Source of the DNA: Gloeopeniophorella convolvens
Taxonomy: Eukaryota > Basidiomycota > Agaricomycetes > Russulales
Assembly: GCA_022496205.1 (NCBI GenBank)
Contig: WTXD01000048.1
Location: 124,001-188,000 of the forward strand
Direction: 5' to 3'
DNA: 64,000 bases
Positions 36,669 to 47,598 of this stretch are shown here, one piece after another; the stretch's first letter is position 1, and the number at the start of each line of letters is the position of its first letter. Made by a program: the position numbers and the translations under genes. A model generated the notes under the pieces. It was not told the DNA's origin and searched no databases. It saw only the letters and a program-made list of their open reading frames with translations.

Positions 36669-39103
36669 TCAAGGGGAAGGGTTTAGTGAGCCGGCCAGTC
36701 CAGCGGGTCCTTGGCTTGCGTGGACCAGTGATGTCGTAGATAACTCTGCATGCTGGACCGTGGATGACGCGACAGGTGAGGATGAACGGGATGGCTCCGC
36801 AGCATTGTCTGACACGTGGGATGGAGTTGACGCATCCATAACGGGTGCACCGGAATCTGGTGAGGCGGGGCCAATCGGGGGTGTTGCAGAGGATTCGTGG
36901 GGAGTCGATGAAGAGGAGACCGAGGGAGCTGTGGGCTCAGCGCACGGTATACCGTGTGCGTCGGTAGTACCTTCATCAAATGGTGGTGAGGTGGCATTGG
37001 ATGCGGATGAAGAAGGGGGATTGTCGTGCGAGGGATGTGATTGGCGATCATGAGTATCAGGGTGTTGGATTCGCGCGGTATGGCACGCGGGGTCTGGGCA
37101 TGAAGGAAGAGCGGGTAAAGTGTCGGGCAGCTCCACCGTACCGAAGGGCCTAGTTCTCCGTATATCGAAGGGAAAAGACAGTTCCGGGTGCAAGGAAATG
37201 AAGAGGTCGCGCATGAAGTCAAGGGCTTCGATGCTGCTACGGCGACGATCGTCGCTTTCGCTCGAATCGCCAAACTGCCTTTTTGTCAAGTCCACGACAT
37301 CATTCCAGACCTCGCAGAACTGTTGCTGCAGCTCGGGGAGTGTGCCCTCCATGACAACAAGTTTGTCCCCCGCGACCGACTTGAGGCTTAGGCGCCAGAT
37401 GGAGTGTTGTGAAACAAAGAGGCGGTGACGCACAAAGTAGAGGAGATTCGCGAGCAATAGGCTGTCGCCATGTGAAATATACCACCGAAGTGTGTCCTCA
37501 GTAACGCCAAACTGGCGCATCATCCCAGGGAACCAACGCTCATCGGCTCGGCCGATGGACGCGGTAAACCTGGCAATGATGTAGTGAGCCTCGTTGGCAA
37601 CAGCCTTGTTGTTGCCATTGTCGGCAAGGATACTGGCCACGACTCCGAAGTTGATCCACTTGGGATTTGAGTAGATTTCGCTAATTTGGTATTGAACAAG
37701 AGTAATCCAGGAGGGAATAAGGCTTCCAACCTCAAAGGCCTTGACACATAGAGCGCTCCTCCGTATCGCTACGTCCTCCAGTATCATATCGGAAGATAAT
37801 GAACGCCCCATGAACCCCAGGATCATATCACCAAGCTCTGTAGCGGAGATGCCCCACCCCATTAAAACCTCAGACGGGTCTTCCATTGCCTCTGAACGAC
37901 AGAAACCAGGAATGCCGGCAACAAGTCGCTCGATCTCGTGGTCTTCGTCTAAAGTGAGAATGAACGATTGGATTGCCCTGGCGTCGATCTCCTGAGGCTG
38001 TTGTAGAGCGGCCCGCTTGACCTCATTGATCATGCCATACGAACGGTGGTTGAGGCGTCTTCTCCAGCGAGTGAAAAAGCCATAAAGCCACCTTTTCCCA
38101 TTAGTCGATTGTCCCAGATATCTAATAGACCCGCCGAGGTCCATGACCGTGGCGGTGGGGTAGCTTGTAAAAGCAGGTGAGAATACTGAATACCGCTCGC
38201 TGGACCCCAACGTCGCAGAACCACAGCATAGTGGAGAGCGGCGTGTGGAAGGGACTGTCGTGGCGAAAGACGGGGATCAGGCTAGCGAACAGATACAAGC
38301 CGGCAGATGCGGAGATACACGAAAGGGTTGCCTTGAAGACGATGCTATTGATCCCGACGAGGAACACCGAGAGACCAGCGAAGAATAGGAAAACGGAGGC
38401 ATGGAGCAAGCCGGGTAGCGCCTCGACGACCGACGGGAGGTAAAACTTATCAACGCCTTCCTTGAGGTAATTTCGGATGCGTGCGCGCTTGTGGGGAACA
38501 AGGGCCGGTCTGGTGAGTCGAAGATATCGTCGCGCCCACTGCTGCAGCAGCGTCGCGAGAAGTGCACAGGTGAGACTGATGACGAGACTGAGGAACCACA
38601 GGACATTGACCCAGATGGCAGACGCGGACGGCGAGAAGGATGAGGGATCGGGGAGCGGAGGGAGTGGGATGGAGGCACTGCCATTGTCTGCGGCCTGGAG
38701 CTGGTAGAGACGTGCGAGGTAGAAGGCGGATGTGTCTTGGGAGTTCTGGGTCAGGCTCTGGAGAGATATTCCCAGGAACGTTGCGACGGTTGCAGAGAAA
38801 AGACCGGTCTGGTGGCGAGAAATTAATAACTTGTCATGCGGGGACTCGAGAGCGGTGAGAACGTACGAAAACAAGGATTCCATCGGCATCGCCTTTCCAG
38901 CTCTCAGTCATCCTGTCATCATCTTTCTCGGCCCTCTCGAGGAAGAATGAGAATATCGCTCCAGATCCGTCGGTGAAGTTAGTTTCTGGCTGAACTCTGC
39001 CAGGAGCATCTGACTTATTGCGTGAGTTTATGTAGGCCAGCCATGGGTGAACGATACTCACTCTGTGCAGTAGGCATTGGGCCCATCTCATATTCTGCGA
39101 CAT
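36669..39103 (-). pseudogene. DUF6535 gene A7 (three one-base deletions)
   Basis: Exon 1 (39103-39062) is 42 nt because one base is missing near 39090 (ctcgatatt in paralogues, ctcatatt here), so the MSQNMRWAQC frame is wrong into exon 2. Exon 2 (39009-38867) and the start of exon 3 (38808) are normal. Two more losses occur at 38157-38160 (GGGGG to GGGG, breaking KLPPPPRSW) and 38074-38078 (AAAAAA to AAAAA, in GFMAFFTRW). Downstream, about 500 codons are open to 36669. Coding sequence is otherwise close to A6. Homopolymer error in the assembly could explain two of the three. Confidence 0.75.
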
Positions 39104-39355
39104 TATGTACCTTGCGATGGTGGTGGCGCTAAGCAAGGCGCAGTCCTTGTACCAGAACACGTGTTGGGAGCGAGACAGCGCAATGCGGCCGTGGGTTTGT
39201 TTCGGAAGCGAAATCGCGGTGCACGATCGATGTCGCCTGCCAGCGGTGCGCTCAACTCCCACATAGCGCACACTGGCACTCCCCAGGCCTCCTTCGTTCC
39301 TATTCCCATCCATCGCCACCCTCGCAGAACCGAAACACGCATCCGCTCGGCGTGA

Positions 39356-41190
39356 ATGGCGCTCCTCGACACGCGCAGACTCAGGACCGGCCGCCTCGTG
39401 CGCACCTTTGCGCCCGACCCGCTCGTCGCCGCGCTCCGTTTCGCCTGGGTGACTCTCATCATCTGGGGCGAAATCGGTGTATTCCTCTACGCGCTCTCCG
39501 GATGCCGCTGGCCCACACCTGCATTTGCGATGGCCGCCCGGGTGCGCCTGCTTTGCTCCTTCCGCGCACCGCTCCGGCTCACATTCTCACACGCAGGACA
39601 CGACCCGCATCTTACTTATTTCCGACGCGCAGGTCCCCGCGCCGCCCCTGGACAGGCAGACGCTCCCCAGCGTGTTTTGCGCGATGTGTATACGCCGCGC
39701 GTGGGTGGTGACGCGTCGTCTGCGCCCTTAGACGGTGTTCTTTCTCGGGGACATGCTCACGCACGGGCGCGCGATCGAGTCGGACGAAGAATGAGTTCGC
39801 AGTTCCGTTCTTTACCTGAACATCATTTTTTCCGAACGCGTCCCACCCACGAATTCGCGACATTTTCACGGCTTCTTCCCACTCGATGCCGGAGTCGAGG
39901 TGCGATACATCCCAGGAAACGCGGATGTCGGGTGCGTCCGTCCTCTGCTCTTCCAATGCGCTATCCTGACATGAACATACACCAGCCCCGGCGTGTTGAA
40001 CGCGTTCAGCAAGCCCGTCCGCCAGTGCTACGAGCGCCATTTTGGCGCGTGAACCAACACCTGTCGGTAACGAAGCGCTCGCTGGTGTTGCTCGCCACGC
40101 CCGGGATTGTTGACGAGGATTAAAAATCGCGTGGGGCACAGCACATCGTTGAGGAGCGGATCACGATGCGCGATGGCGCGATGGAGTTTGTCAAGGATCT
40201 TGCTGCAGGTGCATTCTGCCGCCGTGTTGCGCAGCGCGCCGCTCATGCGCCATAGACGGGCAGCAGGGTCCAGTGATGTTGTTCAGTCACGTCCCGCTGT
40301 ACCGCGCCGCGCCGGAGGGGTGGGCGCTGCGCGAGCGCGGGACATTACATCGCGACGTCGGGCACGGGTGGCAGAAGAAGCTCGGGAAGAAGACGTCGCA
40401 GTTCTTGCTCGAGAGCCTGCGCCCCGCGGCGGTCTTCAGGTACGCCTGCGTCATCCATCCCATGCACACCCGCCGACACCCTCCCGCAATGCAGACGACA
40501 GGGATTACTGTGACGTGGCGCGCGCGCTGCCCACCGCCGACGGGCATACGATCGCCATCCACGAAGTCACGGTCAAGTCGTACTCGCCCGCGCGGCACAT
40601 CATGCACGCAGGCCTGCACCTGCTAGCCCTCTCCGCGGATGGCGCACACCGGACACGCCCGTACAGCTGTGCGTCTCTGCGGCATGCGCGATGGCCCCCG
40701 TGCTGCCGCTCGCGCATGCACGCCGCGCAGCCATCGCCGCGCGGCTGCGCCTCGCGACCACCTCGCCGCGCTGCTGCGCCGCGCCGTCACCGTCCCGCCT
40801 CGGCCCAGTCGGCCGTACGCATAGTCGAACATACCCCCTCGGTACTATGCGTGCATCGTAGGCGCGGGCCACAGCACCTCGTGCGGGCAGCTCTGGGCCG
40901 CCGCACAAGCGCGGGTCGCGTACGATTCACGCAGCGTCGGCCAGGGCTGACAGAGGACGTTTGGCAAGCAGACATTGTGGTTCCTGCTCGAGAGCCTACG
41001 CTGCGCTGCGCCTCCTCCGCCCGACGCCCTGCGGGCCCGCAGTGTCGACGACGAAGGCGGCTGCAACGTAACGCACACGTTTCTGCACACGATGCACGAG
41101 ATTATGGTCAGATCCTACTCGCGCGAGCTGTGCCCCGCACAATGCGTGTCGCACTGCTCTTCTCATGGGATGCGCCCGCGTGATACAACT
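39356..41190 (+). pseudogene. Phosphoesterase P7 (TAG in exon 2, duplicated 3' module)
   Basis: Exon 1 is fully open (MALLDTRRLRTGRLVRTFAP; FAWVTLIIWGEIGVFLYALS). Exon 2 has LLISDAQVPAPPLDRQTLPS and then TAG at 39729-39731 (LRP-stop-TVFFLGDML), the same lesion and flanking codons as P5. GNADVG, the VRQCYERH-like exon and SHVPLYRAAPEGWALRER follow, with frame breaks near 40030 and 40120. ADDRDYCDVARALPTADG is near 40500. A second exon 5-6 module starts near 40870 and ends with the shared tail (41125-41190). Confidence 0.78.
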
Positions 41191-41526
41191 ATCGTACCCA
41201 TTCTTCCCGAGCCCAATGGCAGTGATGCCCTCACCAATGACCGCATGCTACATTGGTACTGTGGATCAAGGCCTCGTGCAAGCTCGAATTCGGCCCTGTC
41301 ATCTCGGAGGTGATGGAGCTACATGGGGTGGTATCATACTGGGGCTCGATGATACCGTAACCCGGTGGCTTGTGTACTAGGATGGCGGGGCCGGGATAGC
41401 TTGGTGGGCGGCATGGGCGGTGGCGTTGGCAACGGAGAACATGGCGTTGGAGGGAATGGAGTGCGAGGCGATGTGCAGACCCAGGGTCGAGCTCTAGTCG
41501 TGGAACTCGTGGAGAGCAATTCGTCT

Positions 41527-41554
41527 ATTGATTGGCTGGGAAATTATGCACGTG
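41527..41554 (+). promoter_or_regulatory. Conserved CCAAT + CACGTG module of B7
   Basis: ATTGATTGG at 41527 and CACGTG at 41549, 22-bp offset. A transposon-like element now separates this module from the B7 gene. Confidence 0.55.
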
Positions 41555-41663
41555 ATACCTGAGCCATCCGCAACTTGCGGCCCGAGCAAGCTGCCCAATC
41601 ATAGTACACGGCCTACCGCGGTCGCTGTTGTACCGCTGGCCGCGAACTGCTTTGCGCACAATA

Positions 41664-42629
41664 CTATCGCGGACCGGGATATGCACAGGACCGGGAAATG
41701 CACATTTCAGAAAGATCGGCCCCGCGCACAGAATTGGCTGCATAGAATCTCTTAGTCTTTTTACACAATGTCTATATCTATACATTCTACGTTGTTGTGA
41801 AGTTTGGAGTTGATTGAGCACCTGGATGATGCTGGGGAAATCTGTGTTTCCAGGACATTGATGTGCACAGTCATCAATCCTCCAGGAACAAGGGAGCCAA
41901 TCACTTATATTCCATGAAACTTGGTATGTGAAATGAACTAATACATATCTACTTTACCTGCACTTTTCGTGTCGTGCATATGGGCAGAACATCGTGTACA
42001 AGAGGCTTTCTTCTGGAGGGGCTGTAAGCGTGACAGGGGTGATTCAAGCTCCGCCACCGGAGCGCGTGAACGACGCGCTGCAGCGCGCTACGCAAATGTG
42101 CATCAGTGGGTCCTGGTCCATGATACAGCGGATTGCAAAACGATAGGCCCCTTTTGGACTTTTTACACACACAGCCGGAGTCTAGCGGGGATCGGAACTA
42201 TCACCAGGCAGCAGGAATCGTCCAATCACATTTGCCCGCGCGCCCATTAGCCAAGCATGACTAATCAAAATGAGTGCGCTTACAGGCGGACCTTCCATCT
42301 TGGGCTCGATGGGGATCAAACGCCTGCGTGTGTAAACGGTCGAGAAAGGGCCTAAGATTATGCGATCCGCTGTAAGATCCAATCTATGAGTGGTCGGCAG
42401 TCCGGCAAGCGTGACGGTTCGTGACAAGCGCGCACTCTTGCAGGCACTTTTGCCTCGACTTCGGCTTCGTCCTGGCACACTCAGATCTTAGTAAAGAAAT
42501 TTGAAACTTGGTATATACACAAGAAAGATATCAGGGAAGGTAAATGCAGAGTTTCAAGGGAATATGTGAAGGATTGACCCAGAAGGACCGGGAAATGCAC
42601 ATCCATGTGCATATCCCGGTCCCCGATAG
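41664..42629. mobile_element. 966-bp TIR element with TA target duplication
   Basis: The left end CTATCGCGGACCGGGATATG and the inverted right end agree at 23 of 24 positions. The element is flanked by TA on both sides (41662-41663; 42630-42631). The homologous B6 leader has no insertion: its cgcacaacatccctagcaat continues directly where B7 is split. Just inside the left TIR, and next to the right TIR, lies a direct repeat ggaccgggaaatgcacat. An internal imperfect inverted repeat pairs about 42129-42171 with 42327-42371. No transposase is recognisable, so the element is non-autonomous. TA duplication and TIRs fit a Tc1/mariner-type element; that class is inferred. Confidence 0.75.
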
Positions 42630-42641
42630 TATCCCTAGCAA

Positions 42642-44405
42642 TGGAACATCTCCTCGAGCGCCGTTGCACCCCATTTACTTTCCGGCCCCTTCATATATAT
42701 CTCACAAACTCAACGTTGACTCGCCTTGAGGCTTCCTCTCCATCACACGCTCTAACCCTGCCTTGGAAATTTGACCAGGTCCCGCAATGTCGCTGTTGCA
42801 AGCTGGAGATGGACAGGTGCTCCCTACCTCTGTCGGACCAGGTTCGTGGCCCAGCTCCTTTCCTGATTCGATTCTCTCCCTGTAGTCGAAGGCGTTCCCG
42901 ATGCTCTCATCATCGCTCTTCTCGTCCAATGGCGGCCTGTCCTTTCGCTGCCTCATAGCTCCAGATAGTGGATCCCTCTTCATAGAATTAACGATAGCAA
43001 TGCCGCTGTACCGTCATCCGGTGCCCCTAGCGCCCCTGCGTCCATCCAACAAGAGACCGACTTCATATATGGGTCCGGGCCCATCTTCACCGTGCATCTC
43101 GAGAAGGCTGAAAAGGAAGACGGCAAGATAGTTGAGAGCTGGAAAGGCGACGCAGACGGCATCCTCGTATTCGTGCGTCTCCGTGCATCCCGTACCCCGT
43201 CACATAGACTCACAACCATCATCCTATGCAGACCGGCCTTTTCTCTGCTACTGTTGCGACGTTCACTGGGATTTTACTCCGGAGTCTCACTCGGAAATCT
43301 CAGGATACATCAGCCTTTTACCTTGCACGTCTCTATCAACTCTCCGCACAAGATGGCGCCGATGGTCCAGCTCCCATCAGTTTCCCCCCTCTCCGACCCC
43401 TTTTCCTTCTCCCCATCGTCGTCCGCCATCTGGCTCAACATCCTCTGGTCTCCTAGCCTTTTCATCAGCCTCACGTGCGCGCTCCTCACAATGCTACTTC
43501 AGCCGTGGGCGTGTCGATACCTTCGAACCACCATATTCCCCCACAAACGCGCACGAATCCGCACGTTCTCAAAGGTGTCGACGAATCTGGTCTCCATGGG
43601 TTGTTTCAGCACTTCTCGGGCTGCTCCACGTCTCGATCTTCCTTTTCTTTGCTGTTCTTGCCATATTCATCTTCGGCGTCAACCATACTGCCTCCAAGAC
43701 CATTGTATCCTCTATATCTGCATGCACCGGTCTTGTGTTCCTTGATGCCACTCTTCCGCCATGATAGCGCCTACTACACGCGGTTATCTGAACTCAATGT
43801 CTTGGTCAGTGCGCTGACACGCGCGAACGCGGTTCGGTGACCCCGACGGGGATTATCATCGCCGTGATGCCTCTCTCCCGATTGTTGAGCGCCTCGGCGA
43901 AGCTACCCACACATCCACAGTGCCCTAACTCGGAACACCATTGCTCACGCCCATCTGGACCCCGGACACTTATCGGATGAACCCCCCAACAGTGAATATC
44001 CTCCCGTCCATGGTGGCTCCGCCCCGCAATAGACCTGGCAGGCGAGGATCTTTCCCAGAACCCAAGGCTCTCCCTATCCCTCTTCCACCAGAATCCCAGC
44101 TCGACATCACGGCGCCTTCTGCCGACCTCACTTATAATCGTGACGTTTCGCTGTTTAGTGGCCTTCCATAACTTCGCCCTGGTCGAGAGACGCTACACCT
44201 CTTCCGAACGGTTCTGTGGCTCCCTGCTCATCTGCTGTGACGTTTCCCGGTCATGCAAGCCAATACTCATCTGCATCAGCAGACCCTCATGCGTATTCTG
44301 AATCCCCGCTCCCAGGCCACAACGACGCCACCGCTCTTGATCTCATTACCGCCCACAGCTCCCGATATTCTATCGTACATGATGATTTATGGCGGCCCGT
44401 CTGAG
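42642..44405 (+). pseudogene. DUF6535 gene B7 (start intact, later frames broken)
   Basis: The leader ORF begins MEHLLERRCTPFTFRPL and shifts. The B start is intact at 42787 (MSLLQAGDGQVLPTSVGPG, then a gttcgtgg donor). Exon 2 contains GSGPIFTVHLEKAEK and ESWKGDADGILVF. Exon 3 starts TGLFSATVATFTGILLRSL and QDTSAFYLARLYQLSAQDG but then changes frame several times. SLFISLTCALLTMLLQPW and LDLPFLCCSC-type frames can be seen. The C-terminal third is shared with B5 and B6. Confidence 0.65.
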
Positions 44406-44897
44406 CTACCAAGCTACTGATCTGCATACCTTCCATTATTCACGCGCGCGCAGTCTTCGGAGCCCCACATACTCATACCTGTCGCGGTTCAGAGAACTCC
44501 CAACAGAGCGCGGTGCGCTTCGCGCCCACACAGTTGTATAAGATAGCCGAACCAGGCTTTGGACGATAAATTGTAGCCTCGGCATCGAAATATTCATCTG
44601 CTACGTCGAATGTACAAAAACTACAGCTGAGAGATCAGAAAGCGAGAGTGGACATTCGATTTTTTTGCCATCGGAGCCGTACAGTACGGCTATAGCTAGA
44701 AGGTAACGCGAATCGAAAAAAAAGCAAAGGCATCATACGCTCACTACAACAATCCATGGACCCCAACGACTAGAGTCTGGGAGGCACACCAGTCTGTGCG
44801 AAACGGAACAGCGGCCAGCTCGAACGCCTTCAACTGTACCACCAACCAAATTGGAGGGACCTGAGTGCTGGAACATAACAGGATCCCCGTGGCCCCA
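44406..44897. other. Spacer B7/A8 with boundary block
   Basis: No gene. B 3' flank, then the boundary block at 44671-44735. Confidence 0.5.
44671..44735. repeat. Array boundary block, copy 6
   Basis: gagccgtacagtacggctat, then agctagaaggtaacgcgaat and an A-run followed by gcaaaggcatcatacg. Confidence 0.6.
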
Positions 44898-47339
44898 TCA
44901 AGGAGAAGGGTCGGGTGCGCCGGCCGGTCCAGCGAAACCTTGGCCTGCGTGAACCAGCGATGCCGTAGAGGACCCTGCATGCTGGATTGTGGATGACGCG
45001 ATGGGTGAGGAGGAATGGGATGGCTCCGCGGCACCATGTGGCACATGGGACGGAGTTGACGCATCTGCCACGGGTGCACCGGAATCTGATGAGGCGGGGC
45101 CAATCGAAGGTGTTGTAGAGGATTCGCGCGGAGTCGATAAAGGGGAAACCGAGGGGGCTGTGGGCTCGGCGCACGGTGTACCGTGTGCGTCGGTAGTACC
45201 TTCATCAAATGGTGATGAGGTGGCATTGGATGCGGATGAAGAAGAGGGATTGTCGTGCGAGGCATGTGATTGGCGATCATGAGTATCATGGCGTTGCATC
45301 CGTGTGGTATGGCACGTGGGGTCTGGGCATGAAGGAAGAGCGGGTAAAGTGTCGGGCAGCTCCACCTCGTCGAGGTCCCCAGTTCTCCGTAAATCGAAGG
45401 GAAAAGCCAGTTCCGGGTGCAAGGAAATGAAGAGGTCGCGCATGAAATCAAGGGCTTCGAGGCTGCTACGGCGACGACGGTCGCTTTCGCTCGAATCACC
45501 GAACTGCCTTTTTGCCAAGTCCACGACGTCATTCCAGACCTTGCAGAACTGTCGCTGCAGCTCAGGAAGTGTGTCCCCCATAAGAATAGGTTTGTCCCTT
45601 GTGATCGACTTAAGGCCCAAGCGCCAGATGGTGTCTTGCGAAACAAAGAGGCTGCGATGCACAAAGTAGAGGAGACTTGCGAGCAATAGGCTGTCACCAT
45701 GGGAAATGTACTGCCGAAGCGTGTCTTCAGTGACGCCAAACTGGCGCATCATCACAGGGAACCAGCGCTCATCGGACCGGTCAATGGACGCGGTAAACCT
45801 GGCAGTGATGGAGTGAGCCAAGCTGGCAACGGTCTTGTCTTTGTTGTTGTCGGCAAGGATACTGGTCACGACTCCAAAGTTGATCCATTTGTGGTTTGAG
45901 TACATTTTGTCGGAATCACGGTAATTCATAAGCGTAAGCCAGGAAGGAATAAAGCTTCCAACCTCGAAGGCCTTGACGCATAAAGTACTCCTCCGCATCG
46001 CCAGGTCTTCCGGTATCATATCGGAAGACAACGAACGGTCCATGAACCCCAGGATCATATCACCAAGTTCTGTGGTGGAGACTCCCTGCCCTATCAGAAC
46101 CAAAGACGGGTCTTCCACTGCCTCTGAACGATAGAAACCAGGGATGCCGGCAACAAGTCGCTCAATCTCGTGGTCTTCGTCTAAAGTGAGAATGAACGAT
46201 TGGATTGCCCTGGCGTCGATCTCCTGAGGCTGTTGTAGAGCGGCCCGCTTGACCTCATTGATCATGCCATGCGAACGGTGGCTGAGGCGTCTTCTCCAGC
46301 GAGTGAAAAAGGCTATAAAGCCACCTTTTTCCATTAGGTGACTGTCCCAGATATCTAATAGATCCGCCGAGGTCCATGACCATGGCGGCGGGGGTAGCTT
46401 GTAAAAGTAGGTTGGAATCCTGAATACCACTCGCTGGGCCCCAACGTCGCAGAACCACAGCATAGTGGAGAGCGGAGTGTGGAAGGGACTGTCATGGCGA
46501 AAGAGGGGGATCAGGCTAGCGAACAGATACAAGCCAGTGGATGCGCAGATGCAGCAAAGGGTTGCCTTGAAAACGATGCTGTTGATTCCGACGAGAAAGA
46601 CAGAGAGACCGGTGAAGAAGAGGAAGACGGAGGCATGGAGCAAGCCAGGGAGCGCCTCGACGACCGATGAGAGGTAAAACTTGTCGACGCCTTCCTTGAG
46701 ATAATTGCGGATCCGTGCGCGCTTGTGGAGAGCGAGGGCCGGTCTGGTGAGTCGAAGGTACCGGCGCGCCCACTGCTGCAGCAATGTTGCCAGGAGCGCA
46801 CAGGTGAGACTGATAATGAGGCTGAGAAACCAGAGGATATTGACCCATATCGCAGACGCGGACGGCGAGAAGGATGATGGATCGGGGAGTGGAGGAAGGG
46901 GGACAGAAGCGCTGCCATTGTCTGCGACCTGGAGCTGGTAGAGACGGGCGAGGTAGAAGGCGGATGTGTCTTGAGAGTCCTGGGTCAGGCTCTGGAGAGA
47001 TATTCCCAGGAACGTCGCGACGGTTGCAGAGAAAAGACCCGTCTGATGGAGGCATAAGTCATACAGGGATTTGAGAGCGTCGAGGACGTACGAAAACGAG
47101 GATTCCATCGGCGTCGCCCTTCCAGTTCTCTGTCATCTTTTCATCGTCTTTCTCGGCCCTTTCGAGGAAGAATGAGAAAATCGCTCCGGATCCATCGGTG
47201 AAGTTTGTTTCAGGCTGAACTCTGCCCGGAGCATCTGACATACCATACCAGTCACCCGCGGCGTGAGTTTGTGTAGGCTAGCCGTGAATGAATAGTACTC
47301 ACTCTGTGCAGTAGCCTCCATCTGGATATGCTCTGCCAT
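44898..47339 (-). CDS. DUF6535 membrane protein A8 (intact)
   Basis: Exons 47339-47303, 47234-47092 and 47042-44898 give 774 residues. The N-terminus is MAEHIQMEATAQNAPGRVQP. Residues about 25-60 hold the DUF6535 signature (NFTDGSGAIFSFFLERAEK; ENWKGDADGILVF). Membrane segments are at about 61-80, 124-150, 193-213 and 223-241, with the conserved QQWARRYLRLTRP loop between the second and third. The hydrophilic remainder has the array-wide blocks EVKRAALQQPQEIDARAIQS and DERWFPVMMRQFGVTEDTLR, and a Ser/Thr/Pro-rich tail from about residue 620. The function of the family is unknown. It is head-to-head with the only intact phosphoesterase (P8), making this the one pair in the window with both members open. 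Confidence 0.88.
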
Positions 47340-47598
47340 TATGAGCCGTGCAGGGGTGGTGGTACTTAGCAAGACCGTGCAGTCCTTGTACCAGAACACG
47401 TGTTGGGAGCGAGGCACCGTGAGGAATGCCGCGTGGGTTTGTTCCCGAGCACGGAAGCGAAACCACGGTGCGCGATCAATGTCGCCGACTGCCAGCGGTG
47501 CGCTCAACTCCCACCTTCCCCTCCCTTCCTATTCCCATCCACCGCCAGGGACGACTTCGGAACCTCGCAGAATACGAACCAGCATACGCCCAGCCTGA
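47340..47598. promoter_or_regulatory. Shared divergent promoter region A8/P8
   Basis: A 259-bp gap between the start codons of A8 (minus) and P8 (plus). It has a CT-rich tract (cccaccttcccctcccttcc, about 47510-47529) upstream of P8. The geometry and tract are kept in units 1, 3, 5, 6 and 7, consistent with a bidirectional promoter. No specific factor site was assigned. Confidence 0.5.
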
